Source: HT1-32 sp040219025
GTDB lineage: Bacteria > Pseudomonadota > Alphaproteobacteria > Rhodospirillales > HT1-32
Assembly: GCA_040219025.1 (NCBI GenBank)
Contig: JAVJTE010000020.1
Location: 124,001 to 188,000, forward strand
DNA: 64,000 nucleotides
Reading direction: 5' to 3'
Positions 26,708 to 35,249 of the stretch are shown here, one piece after another. A program made the translations under genes and the position numbers. Under the pieces are notes generated by a model. That model made no database searches. It worked only from the letters and a program-made list of their open reading frames with translations, and was not told where the DNA came from. The stretch's first letter is position 1. Every line of letters starts with the position of its first letter.

Positions 26708-27600
26708 CAGGCCAGAATCCCTTTTTGCGCGTGAAGACGGTTCTCCGCCTCGTCCCAGATCACCGAAGACGGACCGTCGATCACATCCGTGGTGACTTCC
26801 TCGTCCCGGTGGGCGGGCAGGCAATGCATGAAGATCGCATCATTACGGGCCAGACCCATTTTCTCCGCGTCGATCTGGTAGGGGCTGAGCAGGTCATGGC
26901 GAACGGCGGCATCGCGGTCCCCCATCGAAACCCAGGTATCCGTGACCACACAATCCACATCGGCCAGCGCCTTCGCCGGATCGGTGGTGACGGAAACCCG
27001 GCCCTGATGATCGGCGGCCCAGTCCAGGACTTCCTGCGGCGGTGACAGCTCCTCCGGGCAGGCCATGCGCAGTTCGAAGCGGAATTTCACCGCCGCCTGC
27101 ACCCAGCTGGTCGCCATGTTGTTGCCGTCACCAACCCAGGCAATCGACTTGCCGGCAATCGGCCCGCGATGTTCCTCAAAGGTCATCACATCCGCCATCA
27201 GCTGGCAGGGATGCGTGCGGTCCGTCAGGCCGTTGATAACCGGTACCGAGGCATATTCCGCCAGTTCCAGCAGCTTCGATTCCTTGTCGGTACGGATCAT
27301 GATGGCATCGACATAGCGTGACAGAACCCGCGCCGTATCCGCCACCGTCTCGCCCCGGCCAAGCTGGGTTTCCGCCGGTGACAGCACAACCACATCGCCG
27401 CCGAGCTGACGCATGCCGACATCGAAGGATACCCGGGTCCGCGTTGACGGTTTCTCGAAAATCAGCGCCAGCGTCTTGCCGGCCAGCGGACGCGGATTCG
27501 CCGTCCTGCCGGCCTTGAGGGCCACGGCCAGATCAAGCATCTGCCGCAGTTCCCCCTCCTCAAACCGGTCGAGGTCGAGGAAGTGCTTCACGCTGCTCAT
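26695..27600 (-). CDS. argF: Ornithine carbamoyltransferase
   Basis: Arginine biosynthesis: joins carbamoyl phosphate and ornithine to citrulline. The 301-residue sequence has the carbamoyl-phosphate motif STRTR (52-56), HPCQ (130-133), the ornithine loop DTWVSMGD (221-228) and HCLPAHR (259-265), all intact. Its start overlaps the argD stop by 4 bp (ATGA), and hslO begins within its last codons, so three genes are tightly coupled. Biosynthetic rather than catabolic use is inferred from pairing with argD. Confidence 0.97.
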   Translation of the reverse strand: MSSVKHFLDLDRFEEGELRQMLDLAVALKAGRTANPRPLAGKTLALIFEKPSTRTRVSFDVGMRQLGGDVVVLSPAETQLGRGETVADTARVLSRYVDAIMIRTDKESKLLELAEYASVPVINGLTDRTHPCQLMADVMTFEEHRGPIAGKSIAWVGDGNNMATSWVQAAVKFRFELRMACPEELSPPQEVLDWAADHQGRVSVTTDPAKALADVDCVVTDTWVSMGDRDAAVRHDLLSPYQIDAEKMGLARNDAIFMHCLPAHRDEEVTTDVIDGPSSVIWDEAENRLHAQKGILAWCLS

Positions 27601-28784
27601 GCCGCAGCCTCAGCCGCCAGCGTCTTGCAGGTTGCTTCCAGCGCGGCCATCGCCTGTTTTGCTTCCGCCTCGCCCATGATCAGCGGCGGCAGCAGGCGCA
27701 CAACATTGTCTCCCGCGCCGACGGCCAGCATGTCATTTTCCATCATGGTCGCGATGAACTTGCCGGAATCAACAACACATTTCAGGCCCAGCATCAGGCC
27801 CGCACCGCGGACCTGCTCGATCACTGTCGGATAGCGCGTTTGCAGATCCGTCAACTGCTCCCACAGCGCCCGTGCCGTGCGGTCAACATGGTCGAGGAAG
27901 CCGTCACCCAGCACCACGTCGAGCACCGCATTTGCCGTTGCCATTGCCAGCGGGTTGCCGCCGAAGGTCGTGCCATGTGCACCCGCCGTCATGCCGGAGG
28001 CCGCATCCGCGGTTGCCAGACAGGCCCCGACCGGGAAGCCGCCGCCCAGCCCCTTGGCCAGCGAAATGATGTCCGGCGCCGCCTTGCCCGCCCATTCATA
28101 GGCGAACAGCTTGCCGGTCCGGCCAATGCCGCACTGGACTTCATCATAATGCAGCAGGATGCCGAATTCGTCCGCCGTCTCGCGCAGCGCCCGGAGGTAA
28201 TCCAGCTTGCCGACCTGAATACCGCCCTCGCCCTGAATCGGCTCGACCAGAATCGCCGCCGTCTGCGGTGTGATGGCGTTACGCAGCTCGTTCATATTGC
28301 CGAAAGGCACATGGTCAAAGGCATCGACCAGCGGATCAAAGCCCTTCTTCACCTTGGCGGAACCACCGGCAGAGATGGTCGCCAGCGTCCGGCCATGGAA
28401 CGAGCCGTCAGCACAGATCACCCGGTATTTCTCCGTCTGGCCCTTGTCGTAGAAATGCTTGCGCGCCATCTTGATTCCGCATTCCAGTGCTTCCGCGCCG
28501 GAATTGCAGAAGAACGCATAATCCGCGAAGGAATGGGCGACCAGCCGTTCCGCCAGCCGCTCCTGATCCGGAATCCGGTACAGGTTGGAAACATGCCACA
28601 GCTTGCCCGCCTGTTCCTGCAACGTTTTTACCAGATGCGGATGCGCATGACCCAGCGCGTTGACCGCAATGCCGGATGTAAAATCGAGGAATCGTCGCCC
28701 ATCCACCGTATACAGATAGCAGCCTTCACCCCGGTCAAACTCCAGGTCGAACCGCGCATAGGTCGGCATCACGGCAGATGTCAC
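27597..28784 (-). CDS. argD: Acetylornithine aminotransferase
   Basis: PLP-dependent class III aminotransferase, 395 residues, converting N-acetylglutamate semialdehyde to N-acetylornithine; the family may also serve the succinyl-DAP step of lysine synthesis. Motifs: FCNSGAEALECGIKMAR, SFHGRTLATISA, DEVQCGIGRTGKLFAYE and the PLP lysine Lys244 in SLAKGLGGGFPVGA. It is the first gene of the operon argD-argF-hslO-lipoprotein-phytase-like gene. A terminator-like hairpin sits just upstream of the start, between the end of the PhzF gene and argD. Confidence 0.95.
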   Translation of the reverse strand: MTSAVMPTYARFDLEFDRGEGCYLYTVDGRRFLDFTSGIAVNALGHAHPHLVKTLQEQAGKLWHVSNLYRIPDQERLAERLVAHSFADYAFFCNSGAEALECGIKMARKHFYDKGQTEKYRVICADGSFHGRTLATISAGGSAKVKKGFDPLVDAFDHVPFGNMNELRNAITPQTAAILVEPIQGEGGIQVGKLDYLRALRETADEFGILLHYDEVQCGIGRTGKLFAYEWAGKAAPDIISLAKGLGGGFPVGACLATADAASGMTAGAHGTTFGGNPLAMATANAVLDVVLGDGFLDHVDRTARALWEQLTDLQTRYPTVIEQVRGAGLMLGLKCVVDSGKFIATMMENDMLAVGAGDNVVRLLPPLIMGEAEAKQAMAALEATCKTLAAEAAA

Positions 28785-28809
28785 AACACATACTCCTCAC
28801 TGTAACGAC

Positions 28810-28839
28810 AAAACTGAAAACGCGGCCCATTGGGCCGCG
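28810..28839 (-). terminator. Rho-independent terminator just upstream of argD
   Basis: On the minus strand CGCGGCCC and GGGCCGCG form a perfect 8-bp stem with an AAT loop, followed by TTTTCAGTTTT. It lies about 110 nt after the PhzF gene and its T-run ends about 25 nt before the argD ATG. It may simply end the PhzF transcript, or act as an attenuator within an argD leader. Confidence 0.7.
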
Positions 28840-28947
28840 CCAGACGAAGTTCAAGAGTATCTGCGGGTTAGCGGCTTAAGTCAATTGGGGCCGGGCCGGG
28901 CTGCCTGGCACCACTTTTACGCGGGCCAGGCAGGCATTGGGCGTCCC

Positions 28948-29862
28948 CTAATCAAGTGTGACCGTCATTTCGCGCATCAGCCGGCCATAGCCACCAGCCA
29001 GCAGGCCGGTGATCCGGTCGCCGTCCAGATCAAGCTCTACCGTAATCCGGCTTGGCGAGGGTGTCGCCATGTAATGGCCCTGCTCGATAATCCAGGTCGC
29101 CTTCTTCTCCGGCAGGCTGTCCTGCAGCAGGCAGGCCAGCGGACCGGCGGCCATGCCGGTTGCGGCTTCTTCCGGGATCGCGAAGCGCGGGGCGAACATC
29201 CGGGTGGTGGCATCACCACTGGTGGCTGTCGCGTCCGTCGTGAAGACGTAGTAGCCGATCAGATCCAGTTTTTCACTGATCGCTGATATGGCATCCATAT
29301 CCGGGGTGAGATTACCAAGATCTTCACCCGACCGGACCGCGACAAGTGCAAAGCTGTTACCGGTATTGACGATCACCGGGCCGAACCGGGGATCAAGATG
29401 GTCAGCCGACAGCCCGATTGATGCCAGCAGTTGCGCTTCGGTTACCCCGTCGGCGACCCAGTCCGCTGAAGCTCGATAAGCCGGCGCCAGCTGTTCCATG
29501 AAGGCCATGCCATCCCGCATAACAATCTTTCGGGGTCCCTCAATGGTTTGTTTCGACGTCTCGCCATCCCCGACTCTTCCCTGCTCCGCAAGATAGGAGA
29601 AGGTCGCGATAGTGGCATGTCCGCAATGAGGAATGCGACGGTTCGGCGTGAAAAAGTCGAGCCTGAACCCGGCGACATCAGAGCGGGAGACAAAGGCCGT
29701 CTCCGACAGCCCGACCCGGGCGGCGACTGCCTGCATATCGACCTCGCCCAGATCATCGGCGTCCAGCACGACACCGGCGGGGTTGCCGCCCTGCCCGTCG
29801 ACGACGAAGGCGTTCACAACGCCCACCGAGACGGTTTTCTTCACGAACGCTGTACCAGACAT
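28948..29862 (-). CDS. PhzF-family isomerase-like protein
   Basis: A 304-residue protein of the phenazine-biosynthesis-like PhzF family, a fold related to diaminopimelate epimerase. The N-terminus VVNAFVVDGQGGNPAGVVLDAD and the segment GLSETAFVSR with the catalytic glutamate Glu54 are typical, as are FFTPNRRIPHCGHATIAT and the C-terminal phosphate-loop-like EEAATGMAAGPLACLL. No other phenazine genes are present, so a phenazine role is unlikely; the substrate is unknown. It is divergent from a LysR regulator 94 bp away, which probably controls it. Confidence 0.88.
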   Translation of the reverse strand: MSGTAFVKKTVSVGVVNAFVVDGQGGNPAGVVLDADDLGEVDMQAVAARVGLSETAFVSRSDVAGFRLDFFTPNRRIPHCGHATIATFSYLAEQGRVGDGETSKQTIEGPRKIVMRDGMAFMEQLAPAYRASADWVADGVTEAQLLASIGLSADHLDPRFGPVIVNTGNSFALVAVRSGEDLGNLTPDMDAISAISEKLDLIGYYVFTTDATATSGDATTRMFAPRFAIPEEAATGMAAGPLACLLQDSLPEKKATWIIEQGHYMATPSPSRITVELDLDGDRITGLLAGGYGRLMREMTVTLD

Positions 29863-29912
29863 TTCTGTCTCCCTATTTCATGTATATGACTCAATTGATT
29901 GTTCTGATATCG

Positions 29913-29928
29913 TATGTTTTTCGACATA
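29913..29928. promoter_or_regulatory. Inverted repeat TATGT-N6-ACATA, candidate LysR operator
   Basis: The 16-bp element TATGTTTTTCGACATA sits in the middle of the 94-bp AT-rich region between the divergent PhzF and LysR genes, where LysR regulators usually bind a T-N11-A type dyad. It is imperfect beyond the 5-bp arms. Confidence 0.35.
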
Positions 29929-29956
29929 TCGACTCATATAAACATGTGTTTTTCTC

Positions 29957-30889
29957 ATGAATAATGATGATCCGGCAATTCCGGAAAAGCTGTCGCAGGC
30001 GACCGCTTTGCTGGCGGCAATCGCCCGTGACGGCAGTTTCTCGAAAGCCGCCGAACGGCTGGGCGTCCACCAGTCGGCGGTCAGCCACCGGGTGCGCGGG
30101 CTGGAGGAGGCGCTGGGGATGCCGTTGTTTGAGCGGACCACCCGAAAACTGGCGCTGACCGATGCCGGGGAAATTCTCTGTACCGCCGCAACCAGAGCAA
30201 TGGCGGAGTGGCAGGCCGCGACCGATCAGCTGCGACGCAACCGGGACAGCGACGGGATCCGTCTGTCCCTGCCCTCGTCACTGGCGATGAAATGGCTGTT
30301 GCCGGCGCTGCCCCGGGCGGTTGATGCCGGTCTGGATATCGCCATCGATGTGGCAGACGGGCTGGTTGATTTCACCCGGCGGCAGGCGGATGCCGCCATT
30401 CGTTTCGGACGCGGCCCCTATCCCGGACTGCATGCCACCCGGCTTGCCGCCTGCCACCTGCAGCCGGTTGCCGCAGCGGGCTATGACCCCGGCGGACGCG
30501 ATATCCCCGGGCTTATCGCTGCACAGGCCGTGGCCTTTCTGGGCGACCGCCGGGGGGAGGCAGACGAGACCGGCTTCAGCTGGCAGGCCTGGCTGAAGGG
30601 GACGGGGGCCGGCCTGCCGGACTTCAGACCCGGCCAGACCTTCGACCGTGCCGACCTGATGCTGCAGGCTGCCATCGCCGGTGCCGGTATCGGCCTGGGC
30701 CGGACCCTGCTGATCGAGGCCGATATTCGCGCCGGCTTCCTGCGGCCGCTGGACAGGGCGGTTCCCATGCGATCCGCCTGCTGGCTGGTCTCAAGCCCGG
30801 CCTTTGCCGCAACCGAACGCCATGCCCGCCTGCTCAGATGGCTGAAACAGGAGGTCCGGCGAACGACAGACGCGGGCAAACCCGGCTGA
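29957..30889 (+). CDS. LysR-family transcriptional regulator (GcvA-like)
   Basis: Regulator of 310 residues. The N-terminal HTH covers about residues 10-70 (LLAAIARDGSFSKAAERLGV, HQSAVSHRVRGLEEALGMPLF). The effector domain has the GcvA-branch pattern ADGLVDFTRRQADAAIRFGRGPYPGLHATRL and AGAGIGLGRTLLIEADI. It reads away from the PhzF gene and likely controls it from the shared region. Its end is only 11 bp from the convergent pheT stop. The inducer is unknown. Confidence 0.88.
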   Translation: MNNDDPAIPEKLSQATALLAAIARDGSFSKAAERLGVHQSAVSHRVRGLEEALGMPLFERTTRKLALTDAGEILCTAATRAMAEWQAATDQLRRNRDSDGIRLSLPSSLAMKWLLPALPRAVDAGLDIAIDVADGLVDFTRRQADAAIRFGRGPYPGLHATRLAACHLQPVAAAGYDPGGRDIPGLIAAQAVAFLGDRRGEADETGFSWQAWLKGTGAGLPDFRPGQTFDRADLMLQAAIAGAGIGLGRTLLIEADIRAGFLRPLDRAVPMRSACWLVSSPAFAATERHARLLRWLKQEVRRTTDAGKPG

Positions 30890-30900
30890 CCAGCAGCCGA

Positions 30901-33306
30901 CTATCCTCTGAGGACGCCACCCGTTGCCTTCGCAACATTGCTGACGACCGCCGCCGCCACCTTCTCGATCTGTTCGTCGGTCAGGGTTGCCTCGACCGGC
31001 TGCAAGGTCACGCTGAGCGCCAGCGACTTGCGGTCGGTGCCGATATTGTCGCCGCGATAGACGTCGAAGACATCCGCCGCAACGATCAGCTTGCGGTCGG
31101 CGCCGAGCGCGGCCCGGACGACCTTTTCTGCCGGAACATCCTCATCAACGATGAAAGCAAAATCGCGGTCGACCGGCTGCAGGATGGAGGCCTTCAGCAG
31201 CGGGCGGGTGCGGGCGTCCTTCGATTTCGGCTCCGGCAGATTGTCGAGATAGATCTCGAAGGCCACCACAGGGCCGGAAATATCCAGCGCCCTGAGCACG
31301 CGGGGATGAATGTCGCCAAACACCGCAATCGTGTTCTTTGGCCCCAGTGACAGGCGGCCGGCGCGGCCCGGATGATACCAGCCCGGCACATCGCGGTCGG
31401 TCTGCAGCCGGTCTGCCGGTGCACCGATTGCTGTCAGTGCAGCCAGCACATCGGCCTTGGCGTCGAAGGCATCGACGGCGCGACGGGCACCGGACCAGTG
31501 ACGGCCAGCCCTGTCCCCGGTGCGGACACCGGCGGCGACAATGGCCTGATCGTCGGGCTGGTCACCGGCATATTGCGGGCCCAGTTCAAACAGCGCGATA
31601 TCACCCATGCCGCGGGCCGCGTTGCGACGGGCCGCATCGATCAGGTTGGGCAGGATCGACGGGCGCATGCAGTCGAGATCGGACGAGATCGGATTGGCCA
31701 GCATCAGCGCATCCTGTCCGCCGCCGAATTTTTTGGCCAGCGCAAGCGGCATGAACGACCAGGTCACACATTCATGCATGCCACGCGACGCCAGCAGCCG
31801 GCGGGCTGTCGCCCGGCGGCGCTGCTTCAGGGTCAGTACCGGCGTCGGTATGGTCTGTTCACGGGGCAGTGAAACCGCCGGAATATTGTCGAAACCCCTG
31901 ACCCGCAGGACCTCCTCGACCAGGTCGGCCTCGCCATGCACATCCCAGCGCCAGGACGGCGGTGAGACGCTGATCGCCTCCCCGGCCTTCGCAACGATGA
32001 AACCAAGGGACTCCAGAATGCTGACGCTTTCGGATTCCGCCACATCCAGCCCGCCAAGTCCGGCCACACGGGAGGGCCTGAACGCATAGCTGCGCTTCCA
32101 TTCCGGCGGGGACCCGGCCACCAGCAGTTCGGAGGTTTCGCCACCGCAGAAATCCAGAATCATCCGGGTGGCGATCTCTGCGCCATCAATCAGGAATTCC
32201 GGATCCACACCGCGTTCAAACCGGTAACGGGCATCGGAATCGATCCCCAGCGTGCGACCGGCCATCGCCGTGCGGACGGGATCAAAAGTCGCAACTTCCA
32301 GAAACACATTTACGGTCTCGTCCGTACAGCCGCTTTCGGCCCCGCCCATGACGCCGCCAAGGGCGTGCGCTTTCGCATCATCGGCGATGACGCAGACTTC
32401 ATCATTCAGGACATATTCCTTGTCGTCGAGAGCCACAAATGTCTCGCCGTCATTCGCCAGCCGGGGGGCAATCCGGACCGAAAGCGTGTCCGCATCAAAG
32501 ACATGCAGCGGCCGGCCAAGGTCATAGGAGACATAGTTGGTAATATCGACCAGCGCCGAGATCGGGCGCAGGCCGATGGCCGTCAGGCGACGCTGCAGCC
32601 AGTCCGGACTGGGACCGTTCTTCACGCCGGTGAAATGGCGGCCGACAAACATCGGACAGGCATCCGGTGTCCCCGCCAGCTTGTCGAGTGAGAGGCCGAC
32701 CGGGCTGACATAACTGCCTTTTACCGCGCTGGTATCGAGCGGCTTGAGGGTGCCAAGACCGGCTGCCGCAAGATCGCGGGCAATCCCGCGCACACCGAGG
32801 CAATCCCCCCGGTCCGGGGTAATCGCAATTTCGATCATCGGATCGTCGAGACCCATATATTCCACCGCGGACATGCCAACCGGCGCGTCCTCCGGCAAAT
32901 CAATGATGCCGTCATGTTCGTCGGAAATCATCAGCTCGCGTTCGGAACAGAGCATGCCGTTGGAGTCGACATCCCGGATCTTCGATGGTTTCAGGGTGAT
33001 ACCCGTCCCCGGAATTTCCATGCCCGAGGCGGCGAAAACACCCTTCATGCCGGTTCGTGCATTCGGCGCACCGCAGACAACCTGAACCATACCGTCAGCG
33101 GTCTCCACGTCACAGACCCGCAGCCGGTCGGCATTCGGATGTGGCCGGGCTTCCCGGACATAAGCGATGGTGAAGCCCTTGAGTGCGGCCGCACGGTCGA
33201 CGATTTCCTCGACCTCGAGGCCCAGCATGGTCAGCTGTTCGGCAACCTGATCGACGGTAGCGTCGGTTTCCAGGTGATCCTTCAGCCAGGACAGAGTGAA
33301 CTTCAT
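30901..33306 (-). CDS. pheT: Phenylalanyl-tRNA synthetase beta subunit
   Basis: Beta chain of the alpha2-beta2 synthetase, 801 residues, full length. Starts MKFTLSWLKDHLETDATV. Domains in order: tRNA-binding/EMAP-like (about 40-150; RPHPNADRLRVCDVET, CGAPNARTGMKG), B3/B4 editing domain, B5 domain, synthetase-like core, and the C-terminal ferredoxin-fold anticodon-binding domain (RDFAFIVDEDVPAEKVVRAA). The start overlaps the pheS stop by 4 bp (ATGA), fitting coupled synthesis of the two subunits. Confidence 0.98.
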   Translation of the reverse strand: MKFTLSWLKDHLETDATVDQVAEQLTMLGLEVEEIVDRAAALKGFTIAYVREARPHPNADRLRVCDVETADGMVQVVCGAPNARTGMKGVFAASGMEIPGTGITLKPSKIRDVDSNGMLCSERELMISDEHDGIIDLPEDAPVGMSAVEYMGLDDPMIEIAITPDRGDCLGVRGIARDLAAAGLGTLKPLDTSAVKGSYVSPVGLSLDKLAGTPDACPMFVGRHFTGVKNGPSPDWLQRRLTAIGLRPISALVDITNYVSYDLGRPLHVFDADTLSVRIAPRLANDGETFVALDDKEYVLNDEVCVIADDAKAHALGGVMGGAESGCTDETVNVFLEVATFDPVRTAMAGRTLGIDSDARYRFERGVDPEFLIDGAEIATRMILDFCGGETSELLVAGSPPEWKRSYAFRPSRVAGLGGLDVAESESVSILESLGFIVAKAGEAISVSPPSWRWDVHGEADLVEEVLRVRGFDNIPAVSLPREQTIPTPVLTLKQRRRATARRLLASRGMHECVTWSFMPLALAKKFGGGQDALMLANPISSDLDCMRPSILPNLIDAARRNAARGMGDIALFELGPQYAGDQPDDQAIVAAGVRTGDRAGRHWSGARRAVDAFDAKADVLAALTAIGAPADRLQTDRDVPGWYHPGRAGRLSLGPKNTIAVFGDIHPRVLRALDISGPVVAFEIYLDNLPEPKSKDARTRPLLKASILQPVDRDFAFIVDEDVPAEKVVRAALGADRKLIVAADVFDVYRGDNIGTDRKSLALSVTLQPVEATLTDEQIEKVAAAVVSNVAKATGGVLRG

Positions 33307-34379
33307 TGGCTGATCCCCCCGCTCATGGTCGGTACATCCAGCGACGCAAAACCGTAATGACGCAGCCAGCGCAGATCGCTGTCGAAGAAGGTACGAAGAT
33401 CGGGAATGCCGTATTTCAGCATCGCCATCCGCTCCAGCCCCATACCAAAGGCAAAGCCCTGATATTCAGCCGGGTCGAGATTGCAATATTCCAGCACCTT
33501 CGGATGCACCATGCCGCAGCCGAGAATCTCCAGCCAGTCATCCCCGGCACCGATCCGCAGCTCGCCACCGGCCCGTGAACAGCCGATATCGACTTCGGCA
33601 CTGGGTTCCGTGAACGGGAAATAGCTCGGGCGAAACCGCATCGGCAGGTCATCAACCTCGAAATAGGCCTTGCAGAAATCCAGCAGGCAGCCGCGCAGAT
33701 GGCCCATATGGGTCGCCTTGTCGATCACCAGGCCCTCGAACTGATGGAACATCGGCGTGTGGGTCATGTCGCTGTCCGAACGGAAGGTCCGGCCCGGCAC
33801 CAGAATGCGGATCGGCGGCTTCTGCGACAGCATGGTGCGCACCTGAACCGGCGAGGTGTGGGTGCGCAGCAGCATGCGCGAGCCGTCTTCCTTTTCCGGC
33901 AGATAGAACGTGTCATGCATCTGACGGGCAGGATGTTCCGGGGGAATGTTCAGCGCCGTGAAGTTATGAAAATCATCTTCGATATCCGGCCCCTCGGCGA
34001 CCGTGAAACCCAGCTCGGCAAAGATCGCGACAACCTCGTCATAGGTCTGGCTGATCGGATGCAGCCGCCCGTCCGTCTCCGGCCGTGACGACAGGGTGAC
34101 ATCGATCCGGTCCGCGGCAAGGCGCTGTTCCAGCTCGGCATCTTCCAGTGCTGTCTTGCGGCCATCAATAGCGGCGGCAATCTCGGTTTTCAGCGCGTTC
34201 AGTGACTGGCCCGCTTCACGGCGGGCGTCCGGGTCCATACCGCCGAGGCTTTTCATCATGTCGGTGATGCGGCCCTTCTTGCCCAGCGCATCGATGCGAA
34301 TGGCTTCGAGCGCCTTGAGGTCGGCGGCCTGGTCTACGGCGGTGGCGAGTTGCTGTCTCAGATCGTCGATGTTGCTCAT
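33303..34379 (-). CDS. pheS: Phenylalanyl-tRNA synthetase alpha subunit
   Basis: Catalytic alpha chain, 358 residues, that activates phenylalanine and charges tRNA-Phe with PheT. Class II motifs are visible: motif 2 region LLRTHTSPVQVRTML and RTFRSDSDMTHTPMFHQFEG, motif 3 GFAFGMGLERMAMLKYGI. The N-terminal coiled coil (about 1-85) binds tRNA. A strong terminator-like hairpin ends only about 17 nt before the ATG, between rplT and pheS, so expression may be controlled there. Confidence 0.98.
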   Translation of the reverse strand: MSNIDDLRQQLATAVDQAADLKALEAIRIDALGKKGRITDMMKSLGGMDPDARREAGQSLNALKTEIAAAIDGRKTALEDAELEQRLAADRIDVTLSSRPETDGRLHPISQTYDEVVAIFAELGFTVAEGPDIEDDFHNFTALNIPPEHPARQMHDTFYLPEKEDGSRMLLRTHTSPVQVRTMLSQKPPIRILVPGRTFRSDSDMTHTPMFHQFEGLVIDKATHMGHLRGCLLDFCKAYFEVDDLPMRFRPSYFPFTEPSAEVDIGCSRAGGELRIGAGDDWLEILGCGMVHPKVLEYCNLDPAEYQGFAFGMGLERMAMLKYGIPDLRTFFDSDLRWLRHYGFASLDVPTMSGGISQ

Positions 34380-34396
34380 CGTTTTCTCTGTCCGGT

Positions 34397-34436
34397 AAAA
34401 AATAAAAAAGGGGCCGGCTTAGGCGGCCGGCCCCTT
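34397..34436 (-). terminator. Strong Rho-independent terminator between rplT and pheS
   Basis: On the minus strand AAGGGGCCGGC pairs perfectly with GCCGGCCCCTT (11 bp) around a 7-nt loop, followed by TTTTATTTTTT. It lies 31 nt after the rplT stop. Because its T-run ends near the pheS ribosome binding site, pheST needs read-through or regulated termination. Confidence 0.85.
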
Positions 34437-34467
34437 GGTCTCCGATCCTGCCTGATTAAGGCGGGAT

Positions 34468-34827
34468 TTATTCGGCGATCGCGGCCCGGGCGGTGTCGAC
34501 CAGGGCTTTGAAGCTTTCCGGCTCCAGCGCTGCCATGTCGGCAAGCACCTTGCGGTCCAGCTCAATCCCGGCGAGCTTCATGCCGTTCATAAACTGGGAA
34601 TAGGTCATGCCGTACTGACTGACACCGGCTTTGATTCGGGTGATCCAGAGCTGACGGAATGTCCGCTTTTTCGCGCGGCGGTCGCGATAGGCGTACTGAA
34701 GCCCCTTCTCGACCTTTTCCAGCGCGATGCGGAAGTTGGTTGAATTACGACCCCGATAACCCTTGGCGAGCTTCAGGACTTTCTTGTGACGGGCGTGACT
34801 TGTGACGCCCCGTGATACGCGTGCCAT
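34468..34827 (-). CDS. rplT: 50S ribosomal protein L20
   Basis: L20, 119 residues, binds 23S rRNA early in large-subunit assembly. Sequence is typical from MARVSRGVTSHARHKKVLK through YAYRDRRAKKRTFRQLWITRI to SQFMNGMKLAGIELDRKVLAD. It follows rpmI by 18 bp and is in turn followed by a terminator. In other bacteria L20 represses its own operon by binding the leader; I see no clear leader mimic here but cannot exclude one. Confidence 0.99.
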   Translation of the reverse strand: MARVSRGVTSHARHKKVLKLAKGYRGRNSTNFRIALEKVEKGLQYAYRDRRAKKRTFRQLWITRIKAGVSQYGMTYSQFMNGMKLAGIELDRKVLADMAALEPESFKALVDTARAAIAE

Positions 34828-34845
34828 CTATCTAATCCTTTCCGC

Positions 34846-35049
34846 TCAGCGATCATACGGCATGAAGTTGCGCTTGATAATGCGCTCGTCCGAAGCCGAT
34901 ACGATGTCGGTGCCGCGGGCGGACCGGATGAATTTATTGGTACGCTTGATCATACCATGCTGCTTGCCGGCGACGTTATGGCGCAGTTTGCCCGTCCCGG
35001 TCGTGCGAAAACGCTTCTTGGCGCTCGACTTGGTCTTCATCTTGGGCAT
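34846..35049 (-). CDS. rpmI: 50S ribosomal protein L35
   Basis: L35, 67 residues: MPKMKTKSSAKKRFRTTGTG, then KQHGMIKRTNKFIR. The ATG at 35049 gives the exact family N-terminus and has GGAG upstream; a longer frame to 35112 is not needed. It is first in rpmI-rplT. infC, which precedes rpmI in many bacteria, is absent; instead a good promoter lies upstream and the next gene upstream is on the other strand. Confidence 0.98.
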   Translation of the reverse strand: MPKMKTKSSAKKRFRTTGTGKLRHNVAGKQHGMIKRTNKFIRSARGTDIVSASDERIIKRNFMPYDR

Positions 35050-35138
35050 TTTAAACTCCATTATTTTCAAAGGCTTGAAAGCCGTTATCACATTGCCGGG
35101 AGGCATACCCAATAAGCCCCTTCGGCGCGGAACGCGGG

Positions 35139-35167
35139 GTTATAGCCCTGCACCCCCGGCCTTGCAA
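35139..35167 (-). promoter_or_regulatory. Sigma-70-like promoter of rpmI-rplT
   Basis: On the minus strand -35 TTGCAA (35167-35162) and -10 TATAAC (35144-35139) are 17 bp apart. Transcription would start near 35132, leaving a leader of about 80 nt before rpmI. Confidence 0.6.
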
Positions 35168-35249
35168 GCCGCGCATCATCAAATTGCCGGGCCGGACAGC
35201 CCGCACGCTTGCTGCTTGCCGCCGATAACAGGTCTGCTAATGTCACCAT

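Noticed and set aside
28948..29862. Phenazine biosynthesis
   Set aside because: Only a PhzF-family gene is present; no phzA/B/C/D/E/G genes. Stand-alone PhzF homologues are common and unrelated to phenazines.
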